Of a stretch of DNA of 64,000 nucleotides, positions 8,570 through 17,525 are shown piece after piece. The position numbers and the translations under genes were made by a program. Origin of the DNA: Methanobacterium spitsbergense (GTDB lineage: Archaea > Methanobacteriota > Methanobacteria > Methanobacteriales > Methanobacteriaceae); the NCBI RefSeq assembly GCF_019931065.1, contig NZ_JAIOUQ010000001.1, positions 31,743 through 95,742 on the forward strand, given 5' to 3'. How positions within the stretch are numbered: the first letter of the stretch is position 1; each line of letters starts with the position of its first letter. The notes under the pieces were generated by a model. The model searched no databases. It was not told where the DNA came from and worked only from the letters and a program-made list of their open reading frames with translations.

Positions 8570-9412
8570 ATGAAAAATGCATTAGTTTCTCCAGTCGTTA
8601 AGTGGGTTGGGGGAAAACGTCAATTAATCACTGTTATTCATGAGAATGTGCCGAAAGAGAAATTTAAGTATTATTGCGAGCCGTTTTTGGGTGGTGGTGC
8701 TGTTTTATTTGATTTACAACCCAAAAATGCAATTGTTAATGATTTAAATTCTGAATTAATGAATGTATATGAAGTAATCAAAAATAATGTCGATGAGTTA
8801 ATACTAGATTTAAAAAAACATAAAAATGAGTCAGACTATTTTTATGAAATGAGAGGATTAGATAGGGATAAAAAAATATATAATAATCTTTCTAATGTTG
8901 AAAAAGCATCAAGAATTTTATATTTAAATAAAACCTGTTTTAACGGTTTGTTCAGAGTTAATAGTTCGGGAGAATTTAATACTCCATTTGGTCGATATAA
9001 AAACCCTAACATAATAAACGAATCTACTTTGAGGGCCGTAAATTCTTATTTCAATGAATCTGACATTGTATTTTATAATAAAGATTATGAATTGGTACTT
9101 GATTCCCTTAAAAAAGATTCATTTGTATATTTAGATCCTCCATATGATCCTGTTTCAGACAGTTCAAGTTTTACAGGTTATAATAAAGGAGGATTTAATA
9201 AAAAAGAACAAAAACGACTAAAAGAGTGTTGCGATAATTTAAATAGTAGAGGAATAAAGTTTTTACTTTCAAATTCAGCTACTGATTTTATAAAAAATTT
9301 ATATGAAGATTATAATATCGCAATTGTTAAAGCAAAACGTTCAATTAATTCTGTTTCAAATAAAAGAGGACAAATTGATGAAGTATTAGTGAAAAATTAT
9401 GACAAAAAATGA
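8570..9412 (+). CDS. Dam-class DNA adenine N6-methyltransferase of a type II R-M system
   Basis: A 280-residue D12-class (Dam/DpnIIA/MboIA-like) methyltransferase. KWVGGKRQL (residues 11-19) and PFLGGGAVLFDL (38-49) form the SAM-binding region; LDPPYDP (around 188-194) is the catalytic motif IV. It transfers a methyl group to adenine in a short target, probably GATC-like by family although the target cannot be read here. GAGGT lies six nt before the ATG. It overlaps the restriction enzyme gene by 14 bp, so the two are translationally coupled. TATA-like ATATATAT lies just upstream (about 8532-8541). Confidence 0.92.
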   Translation: MKNALVSPVVKWVGGKRQLITVIHENVPKEKFKYYCEPFLGGGAVLFDLQPKNAIVNDLNSELMNVYEVIKNNVDELILDLKKHKNESDYFYEMRGLDRDKKIYNNLSNVEKASRILYLNKTCFNGLFRVNSSGEFNTPFGRYKNPNIINESTLRAVNSYFNESDIVFYNKDYELVLDSLKKDSFVYLDPPYDPVSDSSSFTGYNKGGFNKKEQKRLKECCDNLNSRGIKFLLSNSATDFIKNLYEDYNIAIVKAKRSINSVSNKRGQIDEVLVKNYDKK

Positions 9413-10676
9413 TGATGCTTGGGTAAAATTATTTGAAGATCATGATATTTTGAATGAAATTGAAGAAAAAGGGATGTATGAGATTGAATCTTCAGAGATA
9501 AATCTAATCCGAGAATCACGATTAATGGCTAAATTTGATTATAAAAATCAATTACCTCAAATTTTTAAGGATAATAATCTTTCAATTCTTCCAATAAGTA
9601 GAGGTAAATATGTAATTTCTAGCTTTGATGTGTATCATAACTTGGAAGAAAAAACAAAAGAAATAGATAATTGTGTATTCCCTAGTTATATAGAAAGTAT
9701 TGATTTTAACAATATAAAAAGTGAAACTCAAGCAATAAACTGTGCTTATATTACGGGGATAATTAGTGATTTTTTGGAAGATAAAGAAATTTATCCCACG
9801 GTTGAGGGTAGAATGACGTCCGGTCAATTTGATTTTAAAATTTTAGATACAAAATCTTCACAAATTTTTGATCTTGAAATTGATAATTCACAAATAGAGA
9901 TTGATGGTGCGTATGAAGGATTAGATTTTTTGTCGTTATTCGAAGCAAAAATAGAATACCCTGAAAACTTTTTGGTTAGACAACTTTATTTTCCATTTAG
10001 AACTTTGAATGATCGAGTATCAAAGAATATAAAAAATATTTTCTTAGTATATTCCAACGGAATCTACAGCCTTTACGAATATGTTTTTGAAAATAAGGAT
10101 TGTTATAACTCTTTAAAATTAATAAAACAAAAAAATTATTCTATAATTGATGGAGATATTGAAATAGAAGATATCGAAAAGATAGTTGATTCTATTGAAA
10201 CTATTCAAGAACCTAAGATACCTTTTCCACAAGCAGATGTATTTGAAAGAGTTATTAATTTATGTGAAATGCTCAAAGAAAATAGATTAAGCGCAGAACA
10301 AATTACTCAAGAATATTCTTTTGATAGACGCCAATCGGGTTATTATACTTCTGCTGGAGTATATTTAGATCTAATAGAAAAAATTAGTGATAATGGAACA
10401 ATTGTTTATCAACTAACTCAACGAGGAAATAGAATATTTAATTTAAACCTTAAAGAGAGACAATTAGATTTGGTTAAATGTATTTTAGAACATGAAGTAT
10501 TTTTAAACATTATTAAATTATGGTTTAGAAAAGCATCTCCCCCATCCAAAAATGAAATTGTTGAAAATATGAAAAAAATTGATATTTATAATATTGAGTC
10601 TGAAAGTACTTATAAACGACGTTCTAGCACTGTTAAAAGATGGGTTGAATGGATTTTACAATTAAGAAATATCTAA
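9399..10676 (+). CDS. type II restriction endonuclease
   Basis: A 425-residue protein translated in overlap with the methylase. A PD-(D/E)xK nuclease core is visible: SGQFDFKI, then EIDGAYEG with Asp near residue 169, and FEAK with Glu 182 and Lys 184. The C-terminal 150 residues look like a winged-helix DNA-binding region (SFDRRQSGYYTSAGVYLDLIE). The partner gene and catalytic pattern make the role secure, but the recognition sequence cannot be inferred. Its 3' end overlaps that of the convergent TIR gene by 15 bp. Confidence 0.8.
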   Translation: MTKNDDAWVKLFEDHDILNEIEEKGMYEIESSEINLIRESRLMAKFDYKNQLPQIFKDNNLSILPISRGKYVISSFDVYHNLEEKTKEIDNCVFPSYIESIDFNNIKSETQAINCAYITGIISDFLEDKEIYPTVEGRMTSGQFDFKILDTKSSQIFDLEIDNSQIEIDGAYEGLDFLSLFEAKIEYPENFLVRQLYFPFRTLNDRVSKNIKNIFLVYSNGIYSLYEYVFENKDCYNSLKLIKQKNYSIIDGDIEIEDIEKIVDSIETIQEPKIPFPQADVFERVINLCEMLKENRLSAEQITQEYSFDRRQSGYYTSAGVYLDLIEKISDNGTIVYQLTQRGNRIFNLNLKERQLDLVKCILEHEVFLNIIKLWFRKASPPSKNEIVENMKKIDIYNIESESTYKRRSSTVKRWVEWILQLRNI

Positions 10677-11441
10677 ATAACCTAACAATAATTTTTTCAC
10701 TATTAAATCCGCTAACTTTTCTTCAGATATTTTATTTCCATTAATATATCCTATCGTTGGAGTGATTCCTGGTATTTCTGTTTCATCAAAACGCACAGGT
10801 AAAATATATTCCTCTCTTTCTTCAAATGATCTTGCTTGTGCACTTCTACGTTCGTGATTAGTCCATAATTTATCTGCATAATCTTTTGAAATAAACATTA
10901 CACAATATTTGGCCTTTTTCCTGTAAATTTCATCAAAATGAGTATAAAGATCTTTACCCCAGTTTTCAACTGTTTCAAAATTATCATAAAATACCTTAAT
11001 CTTTTTATATAAGAGATAATTGGCTACTTTTTCGACGTAAATTCTATCTTCCCCTGCAAATGATAAAACTACATCATAATCATATTTAGAACCAATTTGA
11101 AAATAATTCTCAATTTCATAAAAAGTATAATCTAATGGATTTTTGACTTTTTTAATTTCTACTTGAATATCTCTTAAAAAACAATCAGCTCCCAAAGCAT
11201 TATTGTAAGCTTTGGATATATCTTCCTTTATCAATTCATCAACTAATTCAATTTCATCCATCGGAATTTTAACGTACAAATGCCATCCAGTTAGTGTTCG
11301 ATCTCCATCAAAAAGAACATCTGAACTTTCAACTAATTTTAAACTAGAATTTTGCAAAATATCTAATGCATCATCTTTTTCGTTATAAGATAAAAATTCG
11401 AATGCAGTTTGATGAATTATTATTTCCTGTTTAGTATCCAC
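10662..11441 (-). CDS. TIR-domain protein, candidate NADase effector (copy 1)
   Basis: About 259 residues. The first 120 residues form an unfamiliar alpha/beta domain. From YDVVLSFAGEDR onward it is a TIR domain: KIKVFYDNFE, YCVMFISKDYADKLW and a helix with the expected catalytic Glu (NHERRSAQAR), ending with ILPVRFDE. Prokaryotic TIR domains cleave NAD+ or produce nucleotide signals in antiviral immunity. Start: GTG 11441, with GGGGAT six nt upstream; the longer frame from ATG 11453 begins within that site. It is convergent with the restriction gene and overlaps its end. Confidence 0.8.
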   Translation of the reverse strand: MDTKQEIIIHQTAFEFLSYNEKDDALDILQNSSLKLVESSDVLFDGDRTLTGWHLYVKIPMDEIELVDELIKEDISKAYNNALGADCFLRDIQVEIKKVKNPLDYTFYEIENYFQIGSKYDYDVVLSFAGEDRIYVEKVANYLLYKKIKVFYDNFETVENWGKDLYTHFDEIYRKKAKYCVMFISKDYADKLWTNHERRSAQARSFEEREEYILPVRFDETEIPGITPTIGYINGNKISEEKLADLIVKKLLLGYLDIS

Positions 11442-11491
11442 TATAATCCCCATAAAATATTATTTATTTGATATATATTACATCTTAGGAT

Positions 11492-11869
11492 CTAAAATGG
11501 TAATGTTTGTTGAATTATAACTTTGTCTTTAGGTACAACTTTAAGTTTAATGGCTGTTTTGTTGGTGTTGTATATGGATGCATCGAGATAGGTTTGTAGT
11601 GGTTCTTTTGTTAGTATTGAATCTATATTTTTATCTAGTAGGTGTATTCTTTGTAGGATTTTAGGCCAGTATCCTATTAATTTCCAGTCTTCATTTCTGT
11701 CCAGGTACAGATCTATATTATTGATATAGTTTATTTGTTCCATCATAGAAGTGTAAAATCGATTAAATTCATTCCTTGTGAATACGATTACTTCTTCATG
11801 TTCTTGGAACATTTCAGGTTGGGATAGTTCTGCAATTCTTCCATTGGGTATTCCGTCACTCACTCTCAT
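11492..11869 (-). CDS. hypothetical protein
   Basis: A 125-residue soluble protein with no recognised domain. It is acidic and helical in the middle (NNIDLYLDRNEDWKLIGYWPKILQRIHLL) and ends with a strand-rich segment and QTLPF. Codon choice (more G-rich third positions, for example GGT and TTG) differs from the very AT-rich neighbours and resembles the 4992-5678 pair, which may indicate a different source. A GGGGAG motif lies about 11 nt before the ATG. Located 39 bp upstream of the TIR gene on the same strand, so co-transcription is possible. Confidence 0.55.
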   Translation of the reverse strand: MRVSDGIPNGRIAELSQPEMFQEHEEVIVFTRNEFNRFYTSMMEQINYINNIDLYLDRNEDWKLIGYWPKILQRIHLLDKNIDSILTKEPLQTYLDASIYNTNKTAIKLKVVPKDKVIIQQTLPF

Positions 11870-12001
11870 ATATCATCAACTCCCCTATTTTCATGGAATT
11901 GAATTTATGATATTTGGATTATAACCCTGTTGAGATAGAGCCTATGAGAATAATTCAATATAATTAAATTAAAAATAGTCAATGAGTAGTTAATAAATAG
12001 T

Positions 12002-12041
12002 ACCTATTCACGAACCTAATCACGAACCTAATCACGAACCT
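12002..12041. repeat. 12-bp direct repeats (iteron-like)
   Basis: ACCTATTCACGA (12002-12013) is followed by two identical copies of ACCTAATCACGA (12014-12025, 12026-12037) and a partial fourth (ACCT). Regular 12-bp spacing puts the copies about one helical turn apart. Iterons of plasmids and multi-site operators look like this. Confidence 0.8.
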
Positions 12042-12096
12042 ATTTTTTATTTTTAGTAAATACTTCCATGAAAGAAGAAATTACTTCATAATGTAT

Positions 12097-12120
12097 TTCG
12101 TCATAGGGCCGTATGACGAA
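12097..12120. repeat. 9-6-9 palindrome, site 1
   Basis: TTCGTCATA, six bases (GGGCCG), then TATGACGAA: perfect 9-bp arms. Outer TTACTTC (12081-12087) and GAAGTAA (12118-12124) look like remains of longer arms split by a short insertion. The same arms occur at 37978-38001. Likely a protein-binding site. Confidence 0.75.
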
Positions 12121-12337
12121 GTAATGATTTGATAATAATAATTGAAAATTGATCTAAGGCATTATTTATCAATTTAATGAAGTTTTAATATAATAAACAT
12201 AATTTTTCCTTCAAAATCAAAATGAACAAATCTTCAAAAAATTGTTATATCTTACTAATTTTGTAAAAAATCCAATTTCTAAAGATATGTATGCATAAAT
12301 AAAGTAAATAAATAAACATGAAGAGAAATTCTATGAA

Positions 12338-12361
12338 TTCATTATAGGCCCATATAATGAA
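12338..12361. repeat. 9-6-9 palindrome, site 2
   Basis: TTCATTATA, six bases (GGCCCA), then TATAATGAA: perfect 9-bp arms with the same geometry as site 1 and related arm sequence (TTC-x-T-x-ATA). It is 217 bp downstream of site 1. Confidence 0.7.
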
Positions 12362-12517
12362 GTTTATATAAAAAAAATTAATTAAATTAGTTAATATGTG
12401 ATAAATATCTGATAATTATAAAACCTTAAAATTAAGATTCCTAAAAAAAACAGTTAAAATAGATCTATAGTCAAATATAAAATATGTGCCTCATCAAGTC
12501 AATATCGACTATAACCC

Positions 12518-13027
12518 CTAAATATCATGAATGATATTCAAAAACACATTATCTGTCAATATTGGTTCCATTGCATCAATAGAAACGTTTTTCTTCAAAT
12601 TTGCATACTGAATACCTCTATTAGCTTCAGCCCAGTAAGGTTTTTTTAATTTATATACTCTTAATATCCAAATAAAAGCAGTTTTGTTTTTTATATACTT
12701 CTTAACGTGGTCTCTGGTCCAAATATAATATTTATCAGATGGTATCGAATGAATTGACTTTTCAATTATATTTTCAACTATTATACAATATTTAATTAAA
12801 ACCTTCCCTTCATTCTTCTCAGGTAATAAGTTTTTTTCTACAAAAGACTGATATTTCTCCTGAAAATGGTTTAAATAGTCTTTTTTTGATGAATAACTCA
12901 CAGTTGGGTACAATAGAAACTCAGAAGCATTGGTTTTATAGTTTCGAATTAAAATAGTCTGTTTTCCTTGACCTAAAGCTTCTACAGTAGCATTCCAATC
13001 TTTAAGACATTTGTTTGTACTTTTCAG
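12518..13027 (-). CDS. DUF1802-like protein with apparent CTG start
   Basis: About 169 residues. Features I associate with DUF1802 are LKDWNATVEALGQGKQTILI at the start, EFLLYPT, a central YIWTRDHVKKY and RVYKLKKPYW. The conventional ATG is at 12913, but the frame stays open and family-like for another 38 codons upstream. The first codon after the stop in that frame is CTG at 13027, with GGAGGGAT four to seven nt before it. The ATG at 13031 lies too close to the Shine-Dalgarno and runs into a stop after nine codons. So either CTG initiates or a small deletion broke the N-terminus. Biochemical function is unknown. Confidence 0.6.
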   Translation of the reverse strand: MKSTNKCLKDWNATVEALGQGKQTILIRNYKTNASEFLLYPTVSYSSKKDYLNHFQEKYQSFVEKNLLPEKNEGKVLIKYCIIVENIIEKSIHSIPSDKYYIWTRDHVKKYIKNKTAFIWILRVYKLKKPYWAEANRGIQYANLKKNVSIDAMEPILTDNVFLNIIHDI

Positions 13028-13182
13028 TCATATCCCTCCCTGATTAATTCTGAAATCTATTATTTAGTATAATTATTTATTATATATTAATATTCATACA
13101 AGTCATAATAATAAATTTTAAGAAAAACTTATAATTCTCGTTGAACAAACTATAATAACAGAAGAAATAAGGGGGTTATAAT

Positions 13183-13704
13183 CTGGATAGAAATCAATAT
13201 TTATTTCCAGGAATAATAATTTTAGTTGTAGTTCTTGTGGTATTGGTGTTTGCTTTTGCTTTAGGGGGAAATAATACTTTCAACTCGGGAACTGTTTCAT
13301 TCCAATATCCTAACTCATGGTCACAGGAAAATCAGGTCGGAAATTTCAGTAATAGCTCTATATATTCAGCTGTAACATTAACAGCTAATTATGCAGATGC
13401 TAGTGGTAAAAATCAGCCAGCATATATTGTAGTGCAAATGCAGCAAAAGACAAATGGTGCTTTGAATCTTCCTACTACCAATAATATTGTATTAAATACA
13501 ACTAACTCATCTGTGGCATCCACAACAGTTAACAATGTAACTGCTTCACAGATAGGAAGTGTAGGTACTAACATAGCAACTAAGTATACTATTATCGACA
13601 AAAACAACAATTATTACTTGTTAACATATATATGTCCTAGATTTGCACTTAATCAGACGGAACAGGCATACAACAACCTTTTAACATCACTGAAAATCAA
13701 TTAA
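13183..13704 (+). CDS. secreted PsbP-like protein with apparent CTG start
   Basis: About 173 residues: an N-terminal hydrophobic helix (IIILVVVLVVLVFAFAL), then GTVSFQYPNSW, a soluble beta-rich domain with many Asn/Ser/Thr and paired strands, and a final helix (ALNQTEQAYNNLLTSLKI). This is the layout of small membrane-anchored PsbP-like proteins common in Methanobacterium. Conventional starts (GTG 13237) would cut off most of the anchor. In frame upstream there is only CTG at 13183, six nt after GGGGGTT, then a stop. Function is unknown. It is divergent from the DUF1802-like gene, with a short shared promoter region. Confidence 0.65.
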   Translation: MDRNQYLFPGIIILVVVLVVLVFAFALGGNNTFNSGTVSFQYPNSWSQENQVGNFSNSSIYSAVTLTANYADASGKNQPAYIVVQMQQKTNGALNLPTTNNIVLNTTNSSVASTTVNNVTASQIGSVGTNIATKYTIIDKNNNYYLLTYICPRFALNQTEQAYNNLLTSLKIN

Positions 13705-13722
13705 TTTTTTAATTTTTTTTTT
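13705..13722 (+). terminator. T-rich archaeal-type terminator
   Basis: TTTTTTAATTTTTTTTTT directly follows the stop of the secreted protein. Archaeal RNA polymerase terminates at such T-runs without a hairpin. Confidence 0.6.
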
Positions 13723-13792
13723 ATCAGCATTACACTAAATCTATCTATGTTATTCAATAATTATAAAACTAAATGAGTTTATAGTAAGGATA

Positions 13793-14299
13793 ATGGAAAT
13801 TGTAAATATTGTTGCTATTGCAAAAATGAGAGAACCATTTGATTTAGACTTGCTATTAAATAAATTAGATCATACAGAAAGAGCTCCTGTTTGGCTTAAA
13901 ATGAGATTAAAACCAGAAAACTATTATATAGCATTTTACGGATCTGGTAAATTTTTAATAACAGGTATTAAAGATATAAAAATGGTAGAGAATATTTCCA
14001 AAAGAGTAATAAAATTATTACATAATGCTAAAATTAATAATACATTAGAAAATATTAAAATAAAAAATATAGTCATGACTGATGAAGTTAATCTGAAAAA
14101 ATCACTTAATGATATAATTGTGTCATTGAATAGTTCTTCTGCTTCATATGAACCCGAACAGTTTCCAGGTCTATTTTATAAAGACTCAGCAGGAATAACA
14201 TATACTCTATTTTCAAGTGGAAAAATAACTATGACTGGTTTCATAGATCAAGAATTAGCTAAAAAAAATATTAAAAAGTTTAAAAAATTATTGATATGA
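13793..14299 (+). CDS. divergent TATA-box-binding protein (TBP) paralogue
   Basis: A 168-residue protein. The second half carries the TBP signature: YEPEQFPGLFYKD (residues 119-131), TLFSSGKITMTG (138-149), then a helix of Lys/Ile. The first half begins VNIVAIA and has the equivalent GSGKFLITG (50-58), but lacks the PEQFPG part, so one half of the saddle has eroded. Archaeal TBPs are about 180 residues with two similar halves and bind promoter DNA to recruit TFB. This one could bind altered promoters, act as a decoy, or serve a mobile element. AGTAAGG precedes the ATG. It stands between a secreted protein and a convergent methyltransferase gene. Confidence 0.8.
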   Translation: MEIVNIVAIAKMREPFDLDLLLNKLDHTERAPVWLKMRLKPENYYIAFYGSGKFLITGIKDIKMVENISKRVIKLLHNAKINNTLENIKIKNIVMTDEVNLKKSLNDIIVSLNSSSASYEPEQFPGLFYKDSAGITYTLFSSGKITMTGFIDQELAKKNIKKFKKLLI

Positions 14300-14306
14300 G
14301 TTCATA

Positions 14307-17300
14307 TCAACATATTATTCTGAAATCCTTTTCTATTAACTCTATATCTGTTTCTGAAAGATCATACATTTTATAAATCAAATAATCTATTTTACTGATT
14401 ATTTCAGCACTATTTTTTATAAAAGGTACCAAAATACTTAAACTCTTGTTAAATTTTCTACTAACATTATCCTTGGAATTTATTTCGATTTTATTATCTA
14501 TTAATACCTTAAAAAAATCATCTTCTGATAATTCATAATATTTTTCAAGTTTATTAGGTAATTTTTCAATATTAAAATCCTTTTTTAAATAATTAATAAA
14601 TTTATTTCTTTCATTCATTTCGGAGTTTTTAATATTAATTACTTTATTAATATTGTTCACAATTTGATCTTGATTATCGTTAAGGCGAATGGGAAGCTTT
14701 TCTACAGTTTCCATATTAGTTTGAGCCATTACTCTTCCTAAAGAAAGATTAGTTAAATGATAATAGTGATTTAATAATTTTGAATTGAATAAAGCCATTA
14801 AAAATTTTAAATCATATTTTTTGTCTTTAAGTACTATTGAATGCATTATATCCAAATGGTATAAACCATCAGTATCAAGAGCAGTTATTAAACTATCTCC
14901 TGTTTTTCGCATCAATAGTTTATCTTGCTTGATAATATCTTTGTCGAAACCACCAGCCCACAATAAGTCTGGATCTAAATTGATATAATTGTGACAATAA
15001 TTTACATTAAAATGTGTTATTTCATTGCCTTTAATTAACCCTTTTTTCCATTTATCATCTTTAGGAGTTTTTGAAGAGATATTCTTATATCCAATACGAG
15101 GTCTTATCCCAACATGTAAACTAACTACATCTCCAGCTTGTAATGATTTAGATTCAATTTTTTCTACAAGGATTTTTGAAAATTGATCAAAAAATAACCT
15201 AAAACGATTATATTGGATTGTTCTAAAATAGTTCTGAGGATAGCAATATTGCTTCAAAATTCCTTTATTAAAAGCCTTTATTGATTTTGTACAAATAGCA
15301 GTTAAATTATTATCTTCTCGTTTAACATTATCATCTTCTTTTTTAAATATGGCTATTACAGGAAAACCTATTACTCCAACCTTCCAAAAGTCTTCTCTAA
15401 ATAAAAGAATTCTTTCAATTTTGCAAGTATTCATTATGAAATTTCGTAATTTAGAATAATATCTTCCAATTAAAAAACTATCTGGGGTAATATAACTCAT
15501 AAATCCATCCTTGTTTAATAAGGAAATTCCTTTATTCATGAAAATAGCATAAGTACTAATTTTATATTCTGCCGAACTAGTATAATAATCTGTTAAATAT
15601 TCTTTATAAGACTTTAAAAGCTTTTTCTCAATTCCTTTCGAACCACTGACTCTAGAAAAAGTTAAATAAGGAGGATTTCCAATGACTATATCAAAACCAT
15701 CATTTAAAAAAATTTCATTAAAATCAACCATCCAATGTAAGGGTTCTAATAAATCGTATTCATCACGTGTAATCTTAATTCCTTCTGATCGAATATAATC
15801 ATAAAAAACACCATTGATCTTATCATATATCGGTTTCCGTATACTTTCTATAACTATTTTCAGTTGTTCTGCTTCACCTTCAGTTGAATAAGAATAAAGA
15901 TCTTTAAGAAGAGACATAGCTTTTGCATAACTTTGCATATCCTTTTTTAATAGTACTCTTTTGATATCATCAATTTTATCTTTATAGTGGATTTTTAATG
16001 CATCTAAAACTACCAATACCATTTTATCCAAATTAAATAAAACACTTTGTTTTAACTCTTCTTTTGTCCATCCAACTAATGAGTTTCCCACAACAAAATT
16101 ATATTCAATGTTCGGTAAAGGTTCTACATCACCATGCGAACTACTTATTAACCAAAGCCATAATCTTAATTTGCATATTTCTACTGCTCCCTCTTGTATA
16201 TCTACTCCAAAAATATTATTTACTATAATTTCTTTCTTCAAATTATACCGACTAATATTTTCTTTTCCCAATTTTCTTTGTATTAGAACTTTGTATTCGA
16301 GTAATATCTCTCCCGCTTTGATTAAAAAAGCACCAGACCCACATCCAGGATCACAAATAGTAATTTGATTTAAGATTTCATTCGATTTATTTAGAATTTC
16401 TATGTTGGAATTACTTAAAAAATCATTAAAATCCATATCAGACTTGATTCCCAACTTTTCATAGAGAAAAAGAGTAATAGTATTACGAGATATATAATCA
16501 GTGACTAATTCTGGAGTATAATAAGCTCCAATTTTCTTATTACCTTTAATTAGATATCCTTTTTTTGATATTTTAAGTTCATCAAGATTAATTTCGTTTA
16601 ATGTTTCAATTGAAATTACAAATTTTTCATAAATATGTCCAATAATTTCAGGTGTTAAATTGCCCTCATATTCCCCTTCTAAATCGGATATATTATCTTC
16701 GATTATCCACGAATATTTATTCAAAGGTTCAAAAATACTATTCCAATTATATTCTATTACTAAATCTTCCTCACTAATTCCACCAATTGTTTTTGGTCTA
16801 AATAAACCCCCATTTAGATAAGGAGTTTTTATATAGACTCCATCACCACAATCTAGTTCTTTAACACCTGATTTTGCAAATTGTTCAAAAAATAAATGTT
16901 TTAAATAATCCCATGTATTGGAGGAAATTTGATCTAATATATCAGAAAACAATATATTTCCTTTAATCGGTTCTAAAACAGTTGATGAATCTGTTTTTAC
17001 AAATACTAAATCCTTTTCACAAACAAAATAAGTAAATATTATTCTATCAATAATATGCTGAGCTTCCATTAAAGCATCGCTATCAGATAAGCCATTTTTA
17101 TTTCTGATTTCTTTCCCTAATTCTAATCTTATATCCCAAAGCTTTTTATAAAAATAATCAAATACAGCTTTTTGATCGAATAAACTATCTATTGTATCTC
17201 TTTGGAGGTTTTTTAGTACTTTTAATTTGCCTTTAATATATTCTGTAGTATTTACCATTGAATGAGGGTTGTAAATGAAGACCTTATTTTCTCCAAATGA

Positions 17301-17525
17301 TCTAGTCAAATATATAGCATTAGTCCTATTAACATATCCCCAAATATATGTCGGTTTTAATGATTCATTGTTTTTAATTTGATTTATTTCATTATCTAAT
17401 TCTTCTTTGGTATTTTTTTCAACATAGATTAAAGAACCCTCTATGAGACTTATTCTAGGATAAATATACTCTTTATCAAATTTCCCTAATTTATTTTCAA
17501 GGAATGTAATATCAAAACTAAACAT
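14307..17525 (-). CDS. Eco57I-type adenine DNA methyltransferase (large R-M subunit)
   Basis: About 1072 residues. Central SAM-binding motif ITICDPGCGSGAFLIKAGE, preceded by KKIGAYYTPELVTDYISR, and catalytic motif FDIVIGNPPYL define an N6-adenine methyltransferase of the Eco57I/PglX type. The C-terminal third (from about residue 700) resembles a target-recognition domain with repeated polar segments. The start ATG 17525 overlaps the stop of the helicase gene by 8 bp, with GAGGAAG just before it; a longer frame reaching into the helicase is rejected. Together with the PLD-helicase it forms a two-gene methylation/translocation defence system. The N-terminal 300 residues show no clear nuclease motif. 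Confidence 0.85.
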   Translation of the reverse strand: MFSFDITFLENKLGKFDKEYIYPRISLIEGSLIYVEKNTKEELDNEINQIKNNESLKPTYIWGYVNRTNAIYLTRSFGENKVFIYNPHSMVNTTEYIKGKLKVLKNLQRDTIDSLFDQKAVFDYFYKKLWDIRLELGKEIRNKNGLSDSDALMEAQHIIDRIIFTYFVCEKDLVFVKTDSSTVLEPIKGNILFSDILDQISSNTWDYLKHLFFEQFAKSGVKELDCGDGVYIKTPYLNGGLFRPKTIGGISEEDLVIEYNWNSIFEPLNKYSWIIEDNISDLEGEYEGNLTPEIIGHIYEKFVISIETLNEINLDELKISKKGYLIKGNKKIGAYYTPELVTDYISRNTITLFLYEKLGIKSDMDFNDFLSNSNIEILNKSNEILNQITICDPGCGSGAFLIKAGEILLEYKVLIQRKLGKENISRYNLKKEIIVNNIFGVDIQEGAVEICKLRLWLWLISSSHGDVEPLPNIEYNFVVGNSLVGWTKEELKQSVLFNLDKMVLVVLDALKIHYKDKIDDIKRVLLKKDMQSYAKAMSLLKDLYSYSTEGEAEQLKIVIESIRKPIYDKINGVFYDYIRSEGIKITRDEYDLLEPLHWMVDFNEIFLNDGFDIVIGNPPYLTFSRVSGSKGIEKKLLKSYKEYLTDYYTSSAEYKISTYAIFMNKGISLLNKDGFMSYITPDSFLIGRYYSKLRNFIMNTCKIERILLFREDFWKVGVIGFPVIAIFKKEDDNVKREDNNLTAICTKSIKAFNKGILKQYCYPQNYFRTIQYNRFRLFFDQFSKILVEKIESKSLQAGDVVSLHVGIRPRIGYKNISSKTPKDDKWKKGLIKGNEITHFNVNYCHNYINLDPDLLWAGGFDKDIIKQDKLLMRKTGDSLITALDTDGLYHLDIMHSIVLKDKKYDLKFLMALFNSKLLNHYYHLTNLSLGRVMAQTNMETVEKLPIRLNDNQDQIVNNINKVINIKNSEMNERNKFINYLKKDFNIEKLPNKLEKYYELSEDDFFKVLIDNKIEINSKDNVSRKFNKSLSILVPFIKNSAEIISKIDYLIYKMYDLSETDIELIEKDFRIIC

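Larger units (their letters stand above)
11870..12517. other. gene-free region with direct repeats and palindromes
   Basis: This 648-bp stretch carries no convincing reading frame on either strand. It holds 12-bp direct repeats (12002-12041) and two 9-6-9 palindromes (12097-12120 and 12338-12361), all listed separately. The concentration of repeats suggests a regulatory or replication/maintenance site of a former mobile element, but nothing decides between these. Confidence 0.5.

Noticed and set aside
12002..12041. Direct repeats considered as a CRISPR array
   Set aside because: Units are 12 bp and contiguous without spacers, and no cas gene is present.
14785..16368. Plus-strand frames inside the methyltransferase gene
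   Set aside because: Antisense to a conserved coding region with intact catalytic motifs.
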